Source: Cellulophaga sp. L1A9
GTDB lineage: Bacteria > Bacteroidota > Bacteroidia > Flavobacteriales > Flavobacteriaceae
Length of the DNA: 64,000 nucleotides
NCBI RefSeq assembly: GCF_009797025.1
Contig: NZ_CP047027.1
Coordinates: 1,984,001-2,048,000, forward strand
Reading direction: 5' to 3'
Each line of letters opens with the position of its first letter. Position 1 is the first letter of the stretch. The notes under the pieces were generated by a model. It was not told the origin of the DNA, searched no databases, and saw only the letters and a list, made by a program, of their open reading frames with translations. The position numbers were made by a program, and so were the translations under genes. Shown here one piece after another: positions 34,863 to 43,275 of the stretch.

Positions 34863-35407
34863 TAAAGTTTGGCATTTTGTAATGTAGGTAATTCCAGGTC
34901 CTTTTTGGAAACATTAATATGATTTACACTTACTTTCCAATCTATCTGTAGAGTCGGGTCATTATAAATTATTCCACCTTCAGATTCTTTGTTGTAAAAG
35001 TTGTCACATTTATAAAAAAATTCAGCTGTTTCACTTAAAACTGAGAATCCATGACCAAAACCTCTTGGTATAAATAATTGCTTTTTATTTTCTTCAGATA
35101 GCTCTATTGCAAAGTGTTCTCCAAATGTTGGAGAGCCTTCTCTTAAATCTACTGCAACATCTAGAACTCTTCCTTTAATAACACGTACTAATTTTGCTTG
35201 AGCATGATGTCCTATTTGGTAATGAATAGCTCTTATGACTCCTTTAGTTGAGTAGGATTGATTGTCTTGAACAAAGTGCGCTTTATTTCCTGTTAATTCG
35301 GTAAATTGGTTCTCGTTAAAACTTTCGAAAAAATAGCCACGATCATCTTCAAAAACTTTTGGATCTAGCACGAAACAGCCTTTTAAGTAGGTTTCTTTTA
35401 CTTGCAT
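34862..35407 (-). CDS. rfbC: dTDP-4-dehydrorhamnose 3,5-epimerase
   Basis: A 181-residue cupin-fold epimerase. It shows KGCFVLDPKVFEDDRGYFFE, FVQDNQSYSTKGVIRAIHYQ with the catalytic His, the active-site DVAVDLREGSPTFG, and IPRGFGHGFSVLS. It inverts C3 and C5 of dTDP-4-keto-6-deoxyglucose. It is coupled by TAATG junctions to rfbA upstream and rfbD downstream, so the three enzymes should be made in balanced amounts. Confidence 0.96.
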   Translation of the reverse strand: MQVKETYLKGCFVLDPKVFEDDRGYFFESFNENQFTELTGNKAHFVQDNQSYSTKGVIRAIHYQIGHHAQAKLVRVIKGRVLDVAVDLREGSPTFGEHFAIELSEENKKQLFIPRGFGHGFSVLSETAEFFYKCDNFYNKESEGGIIYNDPTLQIDWKVSVNHINVSKKDLELPTLQNAKL

Positions 35408-36273
35408 TATTTATTTTTTAGTATACCAAGAAGATTTTTACCATAACCACTTTTCATTAATGGCTTAGCTAATTCTATTAGTTGTTCTTCGTTTATAAGT
35501 CCCATTTCGTAGGCTGCACCTTCAATAGTTCCAATCTTTAATCCTTGACGTTCTTCAATAACTTCAACAAATTGTGATGCTTGCATAAGTGATTGGAAGG
35601 TGCCAGTATCTAGCCAGGCAGTTCCTCTATCTAGAATACTAACACTTAATTTATTTTTCTCTAGATACACTTTATTGATATCTGTAATTTCTAATTCGCC
35701 TCTGTGGCTAGGTGCGATATTTTTTGCAATTTTCACGACTTCATTGTCATAAAAATAGATTCCTGGTACAGCAAAATTTGATTTTGGTTCTAGGGGCTTT
35801 TCTTCGATAGATATTGCTTTTCCATTATTATCGAACTCTACAACGCCATAGCGCTCAGGATCATGTACTCTATACGCATAGATGATACCGCCATCAGGAT
35901 CGTTGTTGGATTGTAGTAAATTAGCTAAGCCAGAACCATAAAATATATTATCTCCTAAAATTAACGCTACTTTGTCTTGCCCAATAAAGTTTTCACCTAT
36001 AATAAAGGCTTCAGCAAGTCCATTAGGATTTTCTTGGACAGCATATTCAAATCTACAACCAAATTTACTGCCATCACCCAATAAATCCTCAAATAATGGA
36101 AGATCTTTTGGTGTTGAAATAATTAATATTTCATTTATTCCAGCGTAAATCAGGGTAGATAAAGGGTAATAAATCATTGGCTTATCATAAATAGGCATCA
36201 ATTGCTTACTTACGGACAAAGTTAAAGGATGTAGGCGTGTACCTGAACCTCCTGCTAAAATTATTCCTTTCAT
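35407..36273 (-). CDS. rfbA: Glucose-1-phosphate thymidylyltransferase
   Basis: A 288-residue nucleotidyltransferase that makes dTDP-glucose from dTTP and glucose-1-phosphate. It begins [18 protein letters not shown], the nucleotide-binding loop, with [27 protein letters not shown], and [12 protein letters not shown]. Length and motifs match RmlA exactly. It lies 23 bases after rfbB and overlaps rfbC. Confidence 0.97.
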   Translation of the reverse strand: MKGIILAGGSGTRLHPLTLSVSKQLMPIYDKPMIYYPLSTLIYAGINEILIISTPKDLPLFEDLLGDGSKFGCRFEYAVQENPNGLAEAFIIGENFIGQDKVALILGDNIFYGSGLANLLQSNNDPDGGIIYAYRVHDPERYGVVEFDNNGKAISIEEKPLEPKSNFAVPGIYFYDNEVVKIAKNIAPSHRGELEITDINKVYLEKNKLSVSILDRGTAWLDTGTFQSLMQASQFVEVIEERQGLKIGTIEGAAYEMGLINEEQLIELAKPLMKSGYGKNLLGILKNK

Positions 36274-36296
36274 TTTATGATTGATTTATGTTTATA

Positions 36297-37340
36297 TTAT
36301 TGATACATGTTAGTATAGTAGTCTTTATAAGAACCACTAGTAACATTTTCAAGCCAATCTCTGTTATTCAAAAACCAATCTATTGTTTTAGATAAACCTT
36401 CTTCAAAAGTAACTGATGGTTTCCAACCTAATTCTTTATTTATTTTGGAAGCGTCAATAGCGTAGCGTAAATCATGACCTGGTCTATCTTTAACATAAGT
36501 GATTAATTTTTCACTATCACCAGTAGGACGCTTCAGCTTACTGTCCATTAATTTGCATAGCAGTTTAACTAAATCTAAATTTTTCCACTCATTAAACCCA
36601 CCAATATTATAGGTTTCGTGATTTTTTCCTTCATGAAAGGCTAAATCTATTGCTGTAGCATGGTCTTCAACATAAAGCCAGTCTCTTGTGTAATTTCCAT
36701 CACCATAGACGGGTAAGCTCTTATTATTAATAATGTTATTGATGAAAAGTGGAATTAACTTTTCAGGAAAATGATTTGGTCCATAATTATTGGAACAATT
36801 AGAAATTATAAAAGGCAAATTATAGGTTTCACCATAAGCACGTACAAAGTGGTCAGAACTTGCTTTTGATGCGGAATAGGGTGAATTCGGATCATAAGAA
36901 GTTGTTTCCGTAAATAAGCCTGTTGCTCCTAAAGACCCATAAACTTCGTCCGTACTAACATGGTAAAAAAGTTTTCCTTCTAGATTTTCTTTCCATAGTT
37001 CTTTAGATGCATTTAATAAGTTCACTGTTCCTATCACATTTGTTTTCACAAAGGAAAGAGGATCTGTAATAGATCTATCCACATGTGATTCTGCAGCAAG
37101 GTGGATTACTCGGTCAAATTTATATTTATTGAAGATTAAATCTATAAAAGGAGCGTCTGTAATATCTCCTTTTAAAAATGTATAATTTTCTAAATGTTCA
37201 ATATCTTTTAAGTTTTCTAAATTACCAGCATACGTCAATGCATCCAAATTATAGATGTTATAATTTGGATAATTTTGAACCATTCTTCTGATAACGTGTG
37301 AACCAATAAAACCTGCTCCTCCTGTAATAAGAATATTCAT
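36297..37340 (-). CDS. rfbB: dTDP-glucose 4,6-dehydratase
   Basis: A 347-residue SDR enzyme. The NAD loop ILITGGAGFIGSHVIRRM, HLAAESHVDRSI, the catalytic STDEVYG and Tyr-x-x-x-Lys in YSASKASSDH, and SNNYGPNHFPEKLIPL all match RmlB. It makes dTDP-4-keto-6-deoxyglucose, the branch point to rhamnose and other 6-deoxysugars. It follows the Wzz-like gene by three bases. Confidence 0.97.
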   Translation of the reverse strand: MNILITGGAGFIGSHVIRRMVQNYPNYNIYNLDALTYAGNLENLKDIEHLENYTFLKGDITDAPFIDLIFNKYKFDRVIHLAAESHVDRSITDPLSFVKTNVIGTVNLLNASKELWKENLEGKLFYHVSTDEVYGSLGATGLFTETTSYDPNSPYSASKASSDHFVRAYGETYNLPFIISNCSNNYGPNHFPEKLIPLFINNIINNKSLPVYGDGNYTRDWLYVEDHATAIDLAFHEGKNHETYNIGGFNEWKNLDLVKLLCKLMDSKLKRPTGDSEKLITYVKDRPGHDLRYAIDASKINKELGWKPSVTFEEGLSKTIDWFLNNRDWLENVTSGSYKDYYTNMYQ

Positions 37341-37343
37341 GAG

Positions 37344-38399
37344 TTAATTTTTTTTATAATTTTTTAAGTATCTATTCAGTGATAATAAGCTAAGTATAAA
37401 TAGGGTTATACTTAGTAACGCTAAAGGAACTATAAACTTATAGCTATTCCAAATTCCTTTGATGGCCACCCCTTTTCTCGGGAAAGCAGAGATTACATTT
37501 AAAATACTAGATTTATTCGCTTTCTCCTCATTAAGTAGTACAAGACTTTCTTTAAGTTCTTCCATTTTATTAATTAACGAAAGTTCTTTATTGTCCTTAT
37601 TTCCGCCTTCCCCAAGACTTATATTGGTCCCTTGCATAGGTTTATCTGCTTCTTTTAGCATCACTCTCTTGTATAAGAGTTGTAGGGAATCTATTTCGGT
37701 GATTTGTTTGCTATTTAAACTGTCCTGTAACTTAATGTTTATATCACTAATGTCTTTCTGTAGATTGAAATAATCATTTCTTGAAATTGAATTGATAATG
37801 GCGTCTTGAATTTTTTTTCCAACACCATTGTTCGTGGCTATCAATGCAATGGTATGAAATCTCGCATCCAATGAATTAAAATTTTTAAGATATGCTTCCA
37901 TATCTATCGCTTTCTGTGTGGTAGTATCTAAACTTTTTACAAACTTATCAAACAATTGAACTTTCTGATTTTCGTCTGAATACGACTCTACTGTGAATTT
38001 TTTTATAGAACCAGCCTCTTTCAAAGTAATGTCTAATGCTTCCGCCAAGGCAATGGAATCCTCAGATTTAGCCAACTCATCATAAAAATTAATATTATTG
38101 TAGAGTTGCTGAACACTATTAAAGTTGGGTTCTACAACCATAGTTGAGAGATACTGGGGCTCTTTATTTATGTCAAGATAGATACCGATTGCTATTCCGA
38201 TAACAGCAACAATAGCAAACTTGATAAAGTGTTTTTGTATGAATTGTAAAAAAATTATGACTGCTCCAAAAATTCCTTTAAAAATATCACCAATAAATCG
38301 AAACAGTTTCTTAAAACCATTTCCAATTAAATGAAATAATTGTCCTAAATCTACTTCGTCAGAATTAGAAGGAGGTTGCTGTGGTGTTTGGTTGTTCAT
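37344..38399 (-). CDS. Wzz-like chain-length regulator candidate
   Basis: A 351-residue protein with a Pro/Gln-rich cytoplasmic start, a first membrane segment near residues 58-78 (FIKFAIVAVIGIAIGIYL), a periplasmic domain of about 230 residues with helical, coiled-coil-like stretches, and a second membrane segment near the C-terminus (IVPLALLSITLFILSLLSL). This two-TM hairpin layout and its place at the head of an O-antigen-type operon fit a Wzz/PCP protein that sets chain length. No tyrosine-kinase domain is attached and no Wza is present, so lipopolysaccharide is more likely than a capsule. Sequence identity to known Wzz is not obvious, so the call is moderate. Confidence 0.6.
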   Translation of the reverse strand: MNNQTPQQPPSNSDEVDLGQLFHLIGNGFKKLFRFIGDIFKGIFGAVIIFLQFIQKHFIKFAIVAVIGIAIGIYLDINKEPQYLSTMVVEPNFNSVQQLYNNINFYDELAKSEDSIALAEALDITLKEAGSIKKFTVESYSDENQKVQLFDKFVKSLDTTTQKAIDMEAYLKNFNSLDARFHTIALIATNNGVGKKIQDAIINSISRNDYFNLQKDISDINIKLQDSLNSKQITEIDSLQLLYKRVMLKEADKPMQGTNISLGEGGNKDNKELSLINKMEELKESLVLLNEEKANKSSILNVISAFPRKGVAIKGIWNSYKFIVPLALLSITLFILSLLSLNRYLKNYKKN

Positions 38400-38405
38400 G
38401 CTTAC

Positions 38406-40091
38406 TTATGACTTAAATATTTGTTCTAAAATTTTATCGGTGATCAAGTAGGTTGGCTTTACACCAGTAGTGCCTAATCCGCCAGAAGCTAAAGTGCTTC
38501 CTGTTTCAAGGGGGTTGTCTGAGGCGTAATATGCATAACGCACTTTAACATCTTCCCGAATGCTTTTACGCACTTTTGAAGCAGATTGTATTGCTTTTTG
38601 ATAATGTACACCTTCCATTTCTAAACCAATAACATTCCACGTAGAGGCGTGGAAAAACTTCAAGATATCTTTATTCTGCAACGAAGTTCCTAAAACAGTA
38701 ATCATAGCGCCCTCTAAAACCTCCAATCCATTGCCCTTGAAATCATCTGCGGATAATTCGTTTTTAAAGGGGTAGTTATCTGCTGTTCCTTCAAAAACAT
38801 GAGCTGTAGGGATCATTAAATCTCCTTTTCCGCCTTCTAGAATTCCTGCCTTACCCATAATTGAAATAGAGTGAACGTCGATAAAAACGGGTTGATTTTT
38901 TTTAACCTTATACGGCTTTAAAAGCTCGTCAATAGTTTCATAAGCTTGTTCTCCAAAAGCATAATCCATTACAAAGATAATAGGTTTCTTCTCCCCTGGA
39001 ATATCTTTGCTAAAGGCGTAACTACAAACATCATCAGTAAACTTCGCGGTGTCAAATATTTGAACGTCAATATTAGTTCCGGACATATCATCAATGGCAA
39101 TCATTCCATTTTTAACTGCAACGGCTGTTACTTTGTTTCTTAGTGCTGAGTTTTCTGAAGAGCTTAATTTTTCATAAATCTCTAGCGAATCATTATTCGG
39201 AAATTCTTTCCTCAAAGCTTTTCTCGCAAATAAGGAATTCATGACACTGTGCATGTTGGCACTGATAATATGAATAGGTCTGTCTAGCAAACCTGCAGTA
39301 TTCAAGATCTCTTTTATCGCATCAGACCAACGCTCTCCATGAATATGGTGTCCTAGTCGCTCTCTCAATAGAGGAGTAAAGGTTATAGCACGTTTGTCTC
39401 CTGTTAATTCTTCTTCAATGGCCAATTTTCCTAACCAATAGATGATTTTTAAAAAGCGATCTGGATTCTTTTTCGTCGCAAATTTTTCATAGACTTCTAT
39501 GATCTCTGCAAAAGAGCGTCCAAGAATATTTGCCGTATGGATTATGGCAATTTCACGTTCTGCTTGTGTGAGCTTAGATTTGCTAATTGCATTTTCTAAT
39601 TTCCCCCAATCGCGGATTGTAGTACCCGTATCTTCAATAATTACACGGGTAGCAATTTTGTAAGATTCTATGAATAGAAAAGTTAAATGTGTTAGAATAT
39701 CATAAATATCAGATCTCCCTCTTGTAATCTCGATATTCATTTGTTCGTCATCTATACGATAACAATTACGTCTTCTTTTTGGTGGTACAATTGCTTCAAA
39801 ATGAGATTTTCCGTACCCTTCATCAGAAGTAAGGTTTATAAATTTGCACTGTTCTATCCCTTCCGGTAATCGTTCTAAAACGTATATTAATCCACTTAAT
39901 TCCCCTTTTTCTTCAGCAATAGTCCCATAAATTTCTGGTCTTAATTGAAGTAATGCATTACGTAGGGTTTCGCCAGAAACCCCCATAGGCTTATAAAAAC
40001 CACGATTGAATAAATGACGCATCGTAATGTACAAACGCTCAATAGCATTCGTAGATTCTTGCGCCCTAGTGGTATTTGTTGTCTTGCTCAT
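38406..40091 (-). CDS. DUF6909 family protein with phosphorylase-like motif
   Basis: A 561-residue soluble protein that I recall as flavobacterial DUF6909. The first half is helical and contains RRRNCYRIDDEQMNIEITRG. The second half has an alpha/beta domain with PIFVDVHSISIMGKAGILEG, PTAHVFEGTADNYPF and WNVIGLEMEGVHY. The last element resembles the Glu-Met-Glu-Gly substrate loop of nucleoside phosphorylases; this is a visual likeness, not proof. It lies between the polysaccharide operon (6 bp before the Wzz-like gene) and a GH3-like gene 78 bp upstream. No link to polysaccharide is evident. Confidence 0.7.
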   Translation of the reverse strand: MSKTTNTTRAQESTNAIERLYITMRHLFNRGFYKPMGVSGETLRNALLQLRPEIYGTIAEEKGELSGLIYVLERLPEGIEQCKFINLTSDEGYGKSHFEAIVPPKRRRNCYRIDDEQMNIEITRGRSDIYDILTHLTFLFIESYKIATRVIIEDTGTTIRDWGKLENAISKSKLTQAEREIAIIHTANILGRSFAEIIEVYEKFATKKNPDRFLKIIYWLGKLAIEEELTGDKRAITFTPLLRERLGHHIHGERWSDAIKEILNTAGLLDRPIHIISANMHSVMNSLFARKALRKEFPNNDSLEIYEKLSSSENSALRNKVTAVAVKNGMIAIDDMSGTNIDVQIFDTAKFTDDVCSYAFSKDIPGEKKPIIFVMDYAFGEQAYETIDELLKPYKVKKNQPVFIDVHSISIMGKAGILEGGKGDLMIPTAHVFEGTADNYPFKNELSADDFKGNGLEVLEGAMITVLGTSLQNKDILKFFHASTWNVIGLEMEGVHYQKAIQSASKVRKSIREDVKVRYAYYASDNPLETGSTLASGGLGTTGVKPTYLITDKILEQIFKS

Positions 40092-40169
40092 GTATTAAAA
40101 AATTCTTGTAAAACTACGATTTATTATTCAGATTTATAATTCTTATCCGAATGAAAACTTTAAGCTAAC

Positions 40170-41666
40170 CTAGCGTTTAAGGGTATTTAACTCATTTGCC
40201 ACTTTACGATCATTGGATAAGCGCTGTACTTTATTCTGACCACCCAACTTTCCAATGGATTTCATATACTCATTAAAACCACCTTCTTTGATGCTTGTAA
40301 TCTTTAGCGTTTGGAGTATTTTTCCGTCAATAAGATCAAAATAATAGCTGTTTTGTTGCTGGAGTTCTTGGTCTAAAATCGAAATAAATTTAGAATAATC
40401 AGAAGGTTCTTTTTCAAATTCTATAAACCATTCATGATAGGGTAATTCGTCTATTTCTGGAGTTATTTGGGGTGCAACCGTAAATTCATTTACGCGAGCA
40501 TCTGTTTCTTCAATGGCTTTCTGCATCGCAGATTCTACTTCTTTTCCAATTACATGCTCCCCAAAGGCAGAAATAAAATGCTTTATTCTTCCAGAAACTA
40601 TAATTTTATAAGGCTTCAAGGAAATAAACTGAACGGTATCTCCTAGGTTGTACGCCCATAAACCGGCATCTGTGGAAATAATCATCACGTAGTTAATACC
40701 AATTTCAACATCTTTAATAGTAAGACGCTTTGGATTTGCTTCAAAAAATTCATCAGATTTAATAAACTCATAAAACACTCCGGAGTTTAGGAGAAGCAAC
40801 ATTCCTTTTTCTGTCTGGGAGTTTTGGTAGGCAAAAAATCCTTCACTTGCAGGAAACAGTTCAATACTATCTACTTTTCTGCCAATTAAATTTTCAAACT
40901 TAGCTCTATAGGGTTCGTAGTTTACGCCGCCATAAATAAAGAGGTTAAAGTTTTTAAAAAGTTCGCCTACTTTTTTATTTCCAACGGTATTTAATTTCTC
41001 AAAATACATCTGTACCCAAGAAGGGATGCCTGCTATTACGGTCATATCTTCATGAATCGTTTCGTTAACGATGGTATTCACTTTGGTATCCCAATCTTCA
41101 ATACAATTCGTTTCCCAACTAGGTAATCTATTTTTCTGGAGATAATTGGGTACATAATGCGCAGATATGCCGGATAATCTACCCAATTTAACTCCGTTCT
41201 TTTCTGTCAATACAGGGCTTCCTTGTAAAAAAATCATTTTACCATTTACAAAATCGGCTTTGCCTGTTTCATCTATGTAATTTAAGATGGCATTTCGCGA
41301 TGCTTCTACTTGATGTTTTATAGAGGTTTCTGTAATTGGAATATATTTTGCTCCGGAAGTTGTACCTGAAGTTTTGGCGAAATAAATAGGTTTATTTGGC
41401 CATAAAATATCAGACTCCCCAGCTACAACTTTTTCTACATAAGGTTTTAGCTCTTCGTAATCTCTTACAGGCACTTTTTCTATAAAGTCAGCATGGTTTT
41501 TTATTTCTGCAAAACCATGATCCTTTCCAAACGCCGTATTTTTAGCGGTTTCAATGAGGCCTGCTAATAGTTTTTCTTGAGTGACGATAGGATTATCTAC
41601 CCACTTTTGAGTTTTTTTTGCAATTCTTCTTGCGAAAATTTTGGCAGCTAAAGACTTTATAGACAT
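40170..41666 (-). CDS. GH3 auxin-responsive promoter family protein (acyl-adenylate ligase fold)
   Basis: A 498-residue protein of the GH3/ANL fold. Motifs are the nucleotide-binding FAKTSGTTSGAKYIPIT (about 103-119), the central LFIYGGVNYEPY, ELFPASEGFFAYQ and YNLGDTVQFISLKPYKIIVSGR. In plants GH3 enzymes join amino acids to auxin or jasmonate; the bacterial substrate is unknown. It follows the M23 peptidase gene by six bases. In several Flavobacteria, as I recall, this gene lies beside tatA and an M23 peptidase, so the arrangement here is ordinary. Confidence 0.9.
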   Translation of the reverse strand: MSIKSLAAKIFARRIAKKTQKWVDNPIVTQEKLLAGLIETAKNTAFGKDHGFAEIKNHADFIEKVPVRDYEELKPYVEKVVAGESDILWPNKPIYFAKTSGTTSGAKYIPITETSIKHQVEASRNAILNYIDETGKADFVNGKMIFLQGSPVLTEKNGVKLGRLSGISAHYVPNYLQKNRLPSWETNCIEDWDTKVNTIVNETIHEDMTVIAGIPSWVQMYFEKLNTVGNKKVGELFKNFNLFIYGGVNYEPYRAKFENLIGRKVDSIELFPASEGFFAYQNSQTEKGMLLLLNSGVFYEFIKSDEFFEANPKRLTIKDVEIGINYVMIISTDAGLWAYNLGDTVQFISLKPYKIIVSGRIKHFISAFGEHVIGKEVESAMQKAIEETDARVNEFTVAPQITPEIDELPYHEWFIEFEKEPSDYSKFISILDQELQQQNSYYFDLIDGKILQTLKITSIKEGGFNEYMKSIGKLGGQNKVQRLSNDRKVANELNTLKR

Positions 41667-41672
41667 GTAGAA

Positions 41673-42542
41673 TTATTTAAAATCAATATAATCTCTTGGA
41701 TCGGCAGGGCTTGAATTGTTCCACAGTTCAAAATGTAAATGCGGACCAGTACTGAGTTCACCTGTATTACCTACGGAGGCAATGACTTCTCCTGCTCTTA
41801 CTAAATCTCCCTGTTCCTTACTCAATGAACCATTATGTTTGTAAACCGATAGTAACCCGTCTTTATGTTCAACAATAATTACATAGCCCGTTTCAGAAGT
41901 CCACTCAGAAAATATGACAGTACCATCTGCTACGGATTTTACCGGAGTTCCTTTTGTGGCTACAATATCTATTGCATAATGTTTTGTTTTAGGATCATAA
42001 TCCTGAGAAACACTCCCATTGATTGGTGGGAATAAAATTTGATTGACATTTTTAGCTGTTCGTTCAAATAAATTGTATTTATCTTCCAATTCTACTTGTG
42101 CTCTTAAAATTGAATCTTCTTTTATGGGCGTTAAATCTACACTTGCAGGGTCTAATTTAAATTGTTCAAATAATGAATCTCTATTCATTTGGTTGTTCGC
42201 AATATCCCCATTCAATACTTTTCTAATATTGTCTAAATATTTATTGGTGTAATTTAAAACGGTTACTAAAGAATCTGATTTATATGTAAGTTCTGTGGCT
42301 TGCCTTTTTAGTTTCGTAGAGGAATACCCTGGAATGTATTCTCTTAATGGTGTAAATGCAATTAATAAAGTAGTAAGCGCTATTAGACAAACAATAAATA
42401 AAGAGCCAGTAATGAAAACATTAAGTCTGCTAAGTTTAAAAGATATTTTTTCTTCAAAAGTATTTTCATTTAGAATTACTAAACGATACTTATGGAGCAA
42501 TTTTTTTTTAATGTCTTTTCTTTTTTTCTTCTTTTTTGCCAT
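41673..42542 (-). CDS. M23 family metallopeptidase (LytM-like)
   Basis: A 289-residue membrane-anchored peptidoglycan hydrolase or its regulator. A basic cytoplasmic start is followed by one membrane segment (about 38-60), a coiled-coil region (about 78-165) and a C-terminal LytM domain with HYAIDIVA (His-x-x-x-Asp zinc ligands), GLLSVYKHNG and GPHLHFEL. All zinc ligands look intact, so activity is plausible. It is divergent from tatA. A CAAATATA sequence (reverse TATATTTG) at 42549-42556 sits so close to the ATG that, if it is the -7 box, the transcript would be nearly leaderless. Confidence 0.92.
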   Translation of the reverse strand: MAKKKKKRKDIKKKLLHKYRLVILNENTFEEKISFKLSRLNVFITGSLFIVCLIALTTLLIAFTPLREYIPGYSSTKLKRQATELTYKSDSLVTVLNYTNKYLDNIRKVLNGDIANNQMNRDSLFEQFKLDPASVDLTPIKEDSILRAQVELEDKYNLFERTAKNVNQILFPPINGSVSQDYDPKTKHYAIDIVATKGTPVKSVADGTVIFSEWTSETGYVIIVEHKDGLLSVYKHNGSLSKEQGDLVRAGEVIASVGNTGELSTGPHLHFELWNNSSPADPRDYIDFK

Positions 42543-42711
42543 ACTTCACAAATATAACTTAGAATCTTATTGGTATAAAATACTTTTTAAAATTACATCG
42601 AATTTATAAATACTAAACTGTAAGTAGTATACGTTTAGCAAATTATTATGGACTTTTTCATTTTTTTCTTTTACTAAATAAATATTAACACTGTGTGTAA
42701 TACTTTTTTAG

Positions 42712-42719
42712 TAAATTTG
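42712..42719 (+). promoter_or_regulatory. Candidate -7 element for tatA
   Basis: TAAATTTG fits the Bacteroidota -7 consensus and lies 19 bases before the tatA ATG. No clear TTG lies 19-21 bp upstream, so this is a weak call. Confidence 0.35.
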
Positions 42720-42738
42720 TGGTTCTAAAATCTAATCT

Positions 42739-42927
42739 ATGATAGTTTCAAATATTTTTTTAGGAATAATCGGGCCATGGCAAATTGCGGTTGTAGTAGT
42801 GCTTGTACTATTACTTTTTGGAGGGAAAAAAATTCCTGAATTAATGCGTGGTTTGGGTAGCGGTATAAAAGAGTTTAAAGATGCCTCGAAAGAAGAGGAT
42901 ACACCAGATAAGATAGAAGAAAAATAG
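42739..42927 (+). CDS. tatA: Twin-arginine translocase subunit TatA/TatE
   Basis: A 62-residue protein with a short N-terminal membrane helix (QIAVVVVLVLLLFGGKKIPEL), the conserved Phe-Gly hinge, then an amphipathic helix (RGLGSGIKEFKDA) and an acidic tail. This is the standard TatA layout; it forms the pore for folded proteins bearing RR signals. TatC is not in the window. It has its own terminator (42955-42984). Confidence 0.95.
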   Translation: MIVSNIFLGIIGPWQIAVVVVLVLLLFGGKKIPELMRGLGSGIKEFKDASKEEDTPDKIEEK

Positions 42928-43275
42928 AATATTTATTTTTTTTAAAAAATAGCTAAGTCCTTAATTTTATTAAGGGCTTTTTTTATGCTCAAGAATTAAG
43001 TTTTTCTCTCCTTAAGTGTAATCTATTTAAAAGTGTTTTTGATCGATAACTCATATAGATATAGCATGGTGGGGCGCTTTTAGAGATTGACTATTGTAGG
43101 AAACAACAGCTTTATAAGCTTACATATACATTTTATCATAATTCACAACAAATTAGAACTCATTTCATATCTGTAAATCTATTTTTGCGTTATAACCTAA
43201 TAATTAACCAATTAACTGCATTTCATTTATCTCATTACGTGTAGTTAAAAAACCAGGTAGTAATTCCTAATTTTT
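42928..43275. other. Intergenic: tatA terminator and adhesin leader
   Basis: A hairpin at 42955-42979 (arms AAGTCCTTAA and TTAAGGGCTT with one G-T pair), followed by T residues to 42984, ends tatA. Further on, TATTTTTG at 43180-43187 could be the -7 box of the adhesin gene, with a leader of about 85 nt, but no good -33 TTG is seen. No further gene is seen between them. Confidence 0.5.
42955..42984 (+). terminator. Rho-independent terminator of tatA
   Basis: A ten-base-pair stem with one wobble pair around a six-base AT loop, followed by seven T. The stem begins 27 bases after the tatA stop. Confidence 0.75.

Noticed and set aside
20679..38399. Capsule export locus
   Set aside because: No Wza, Wzc or ABC-type capsule exporter is seen, while a Wzy_C ligase/polymerase and a Wzz-like protein without kinase are present, which favours an O-antigen.
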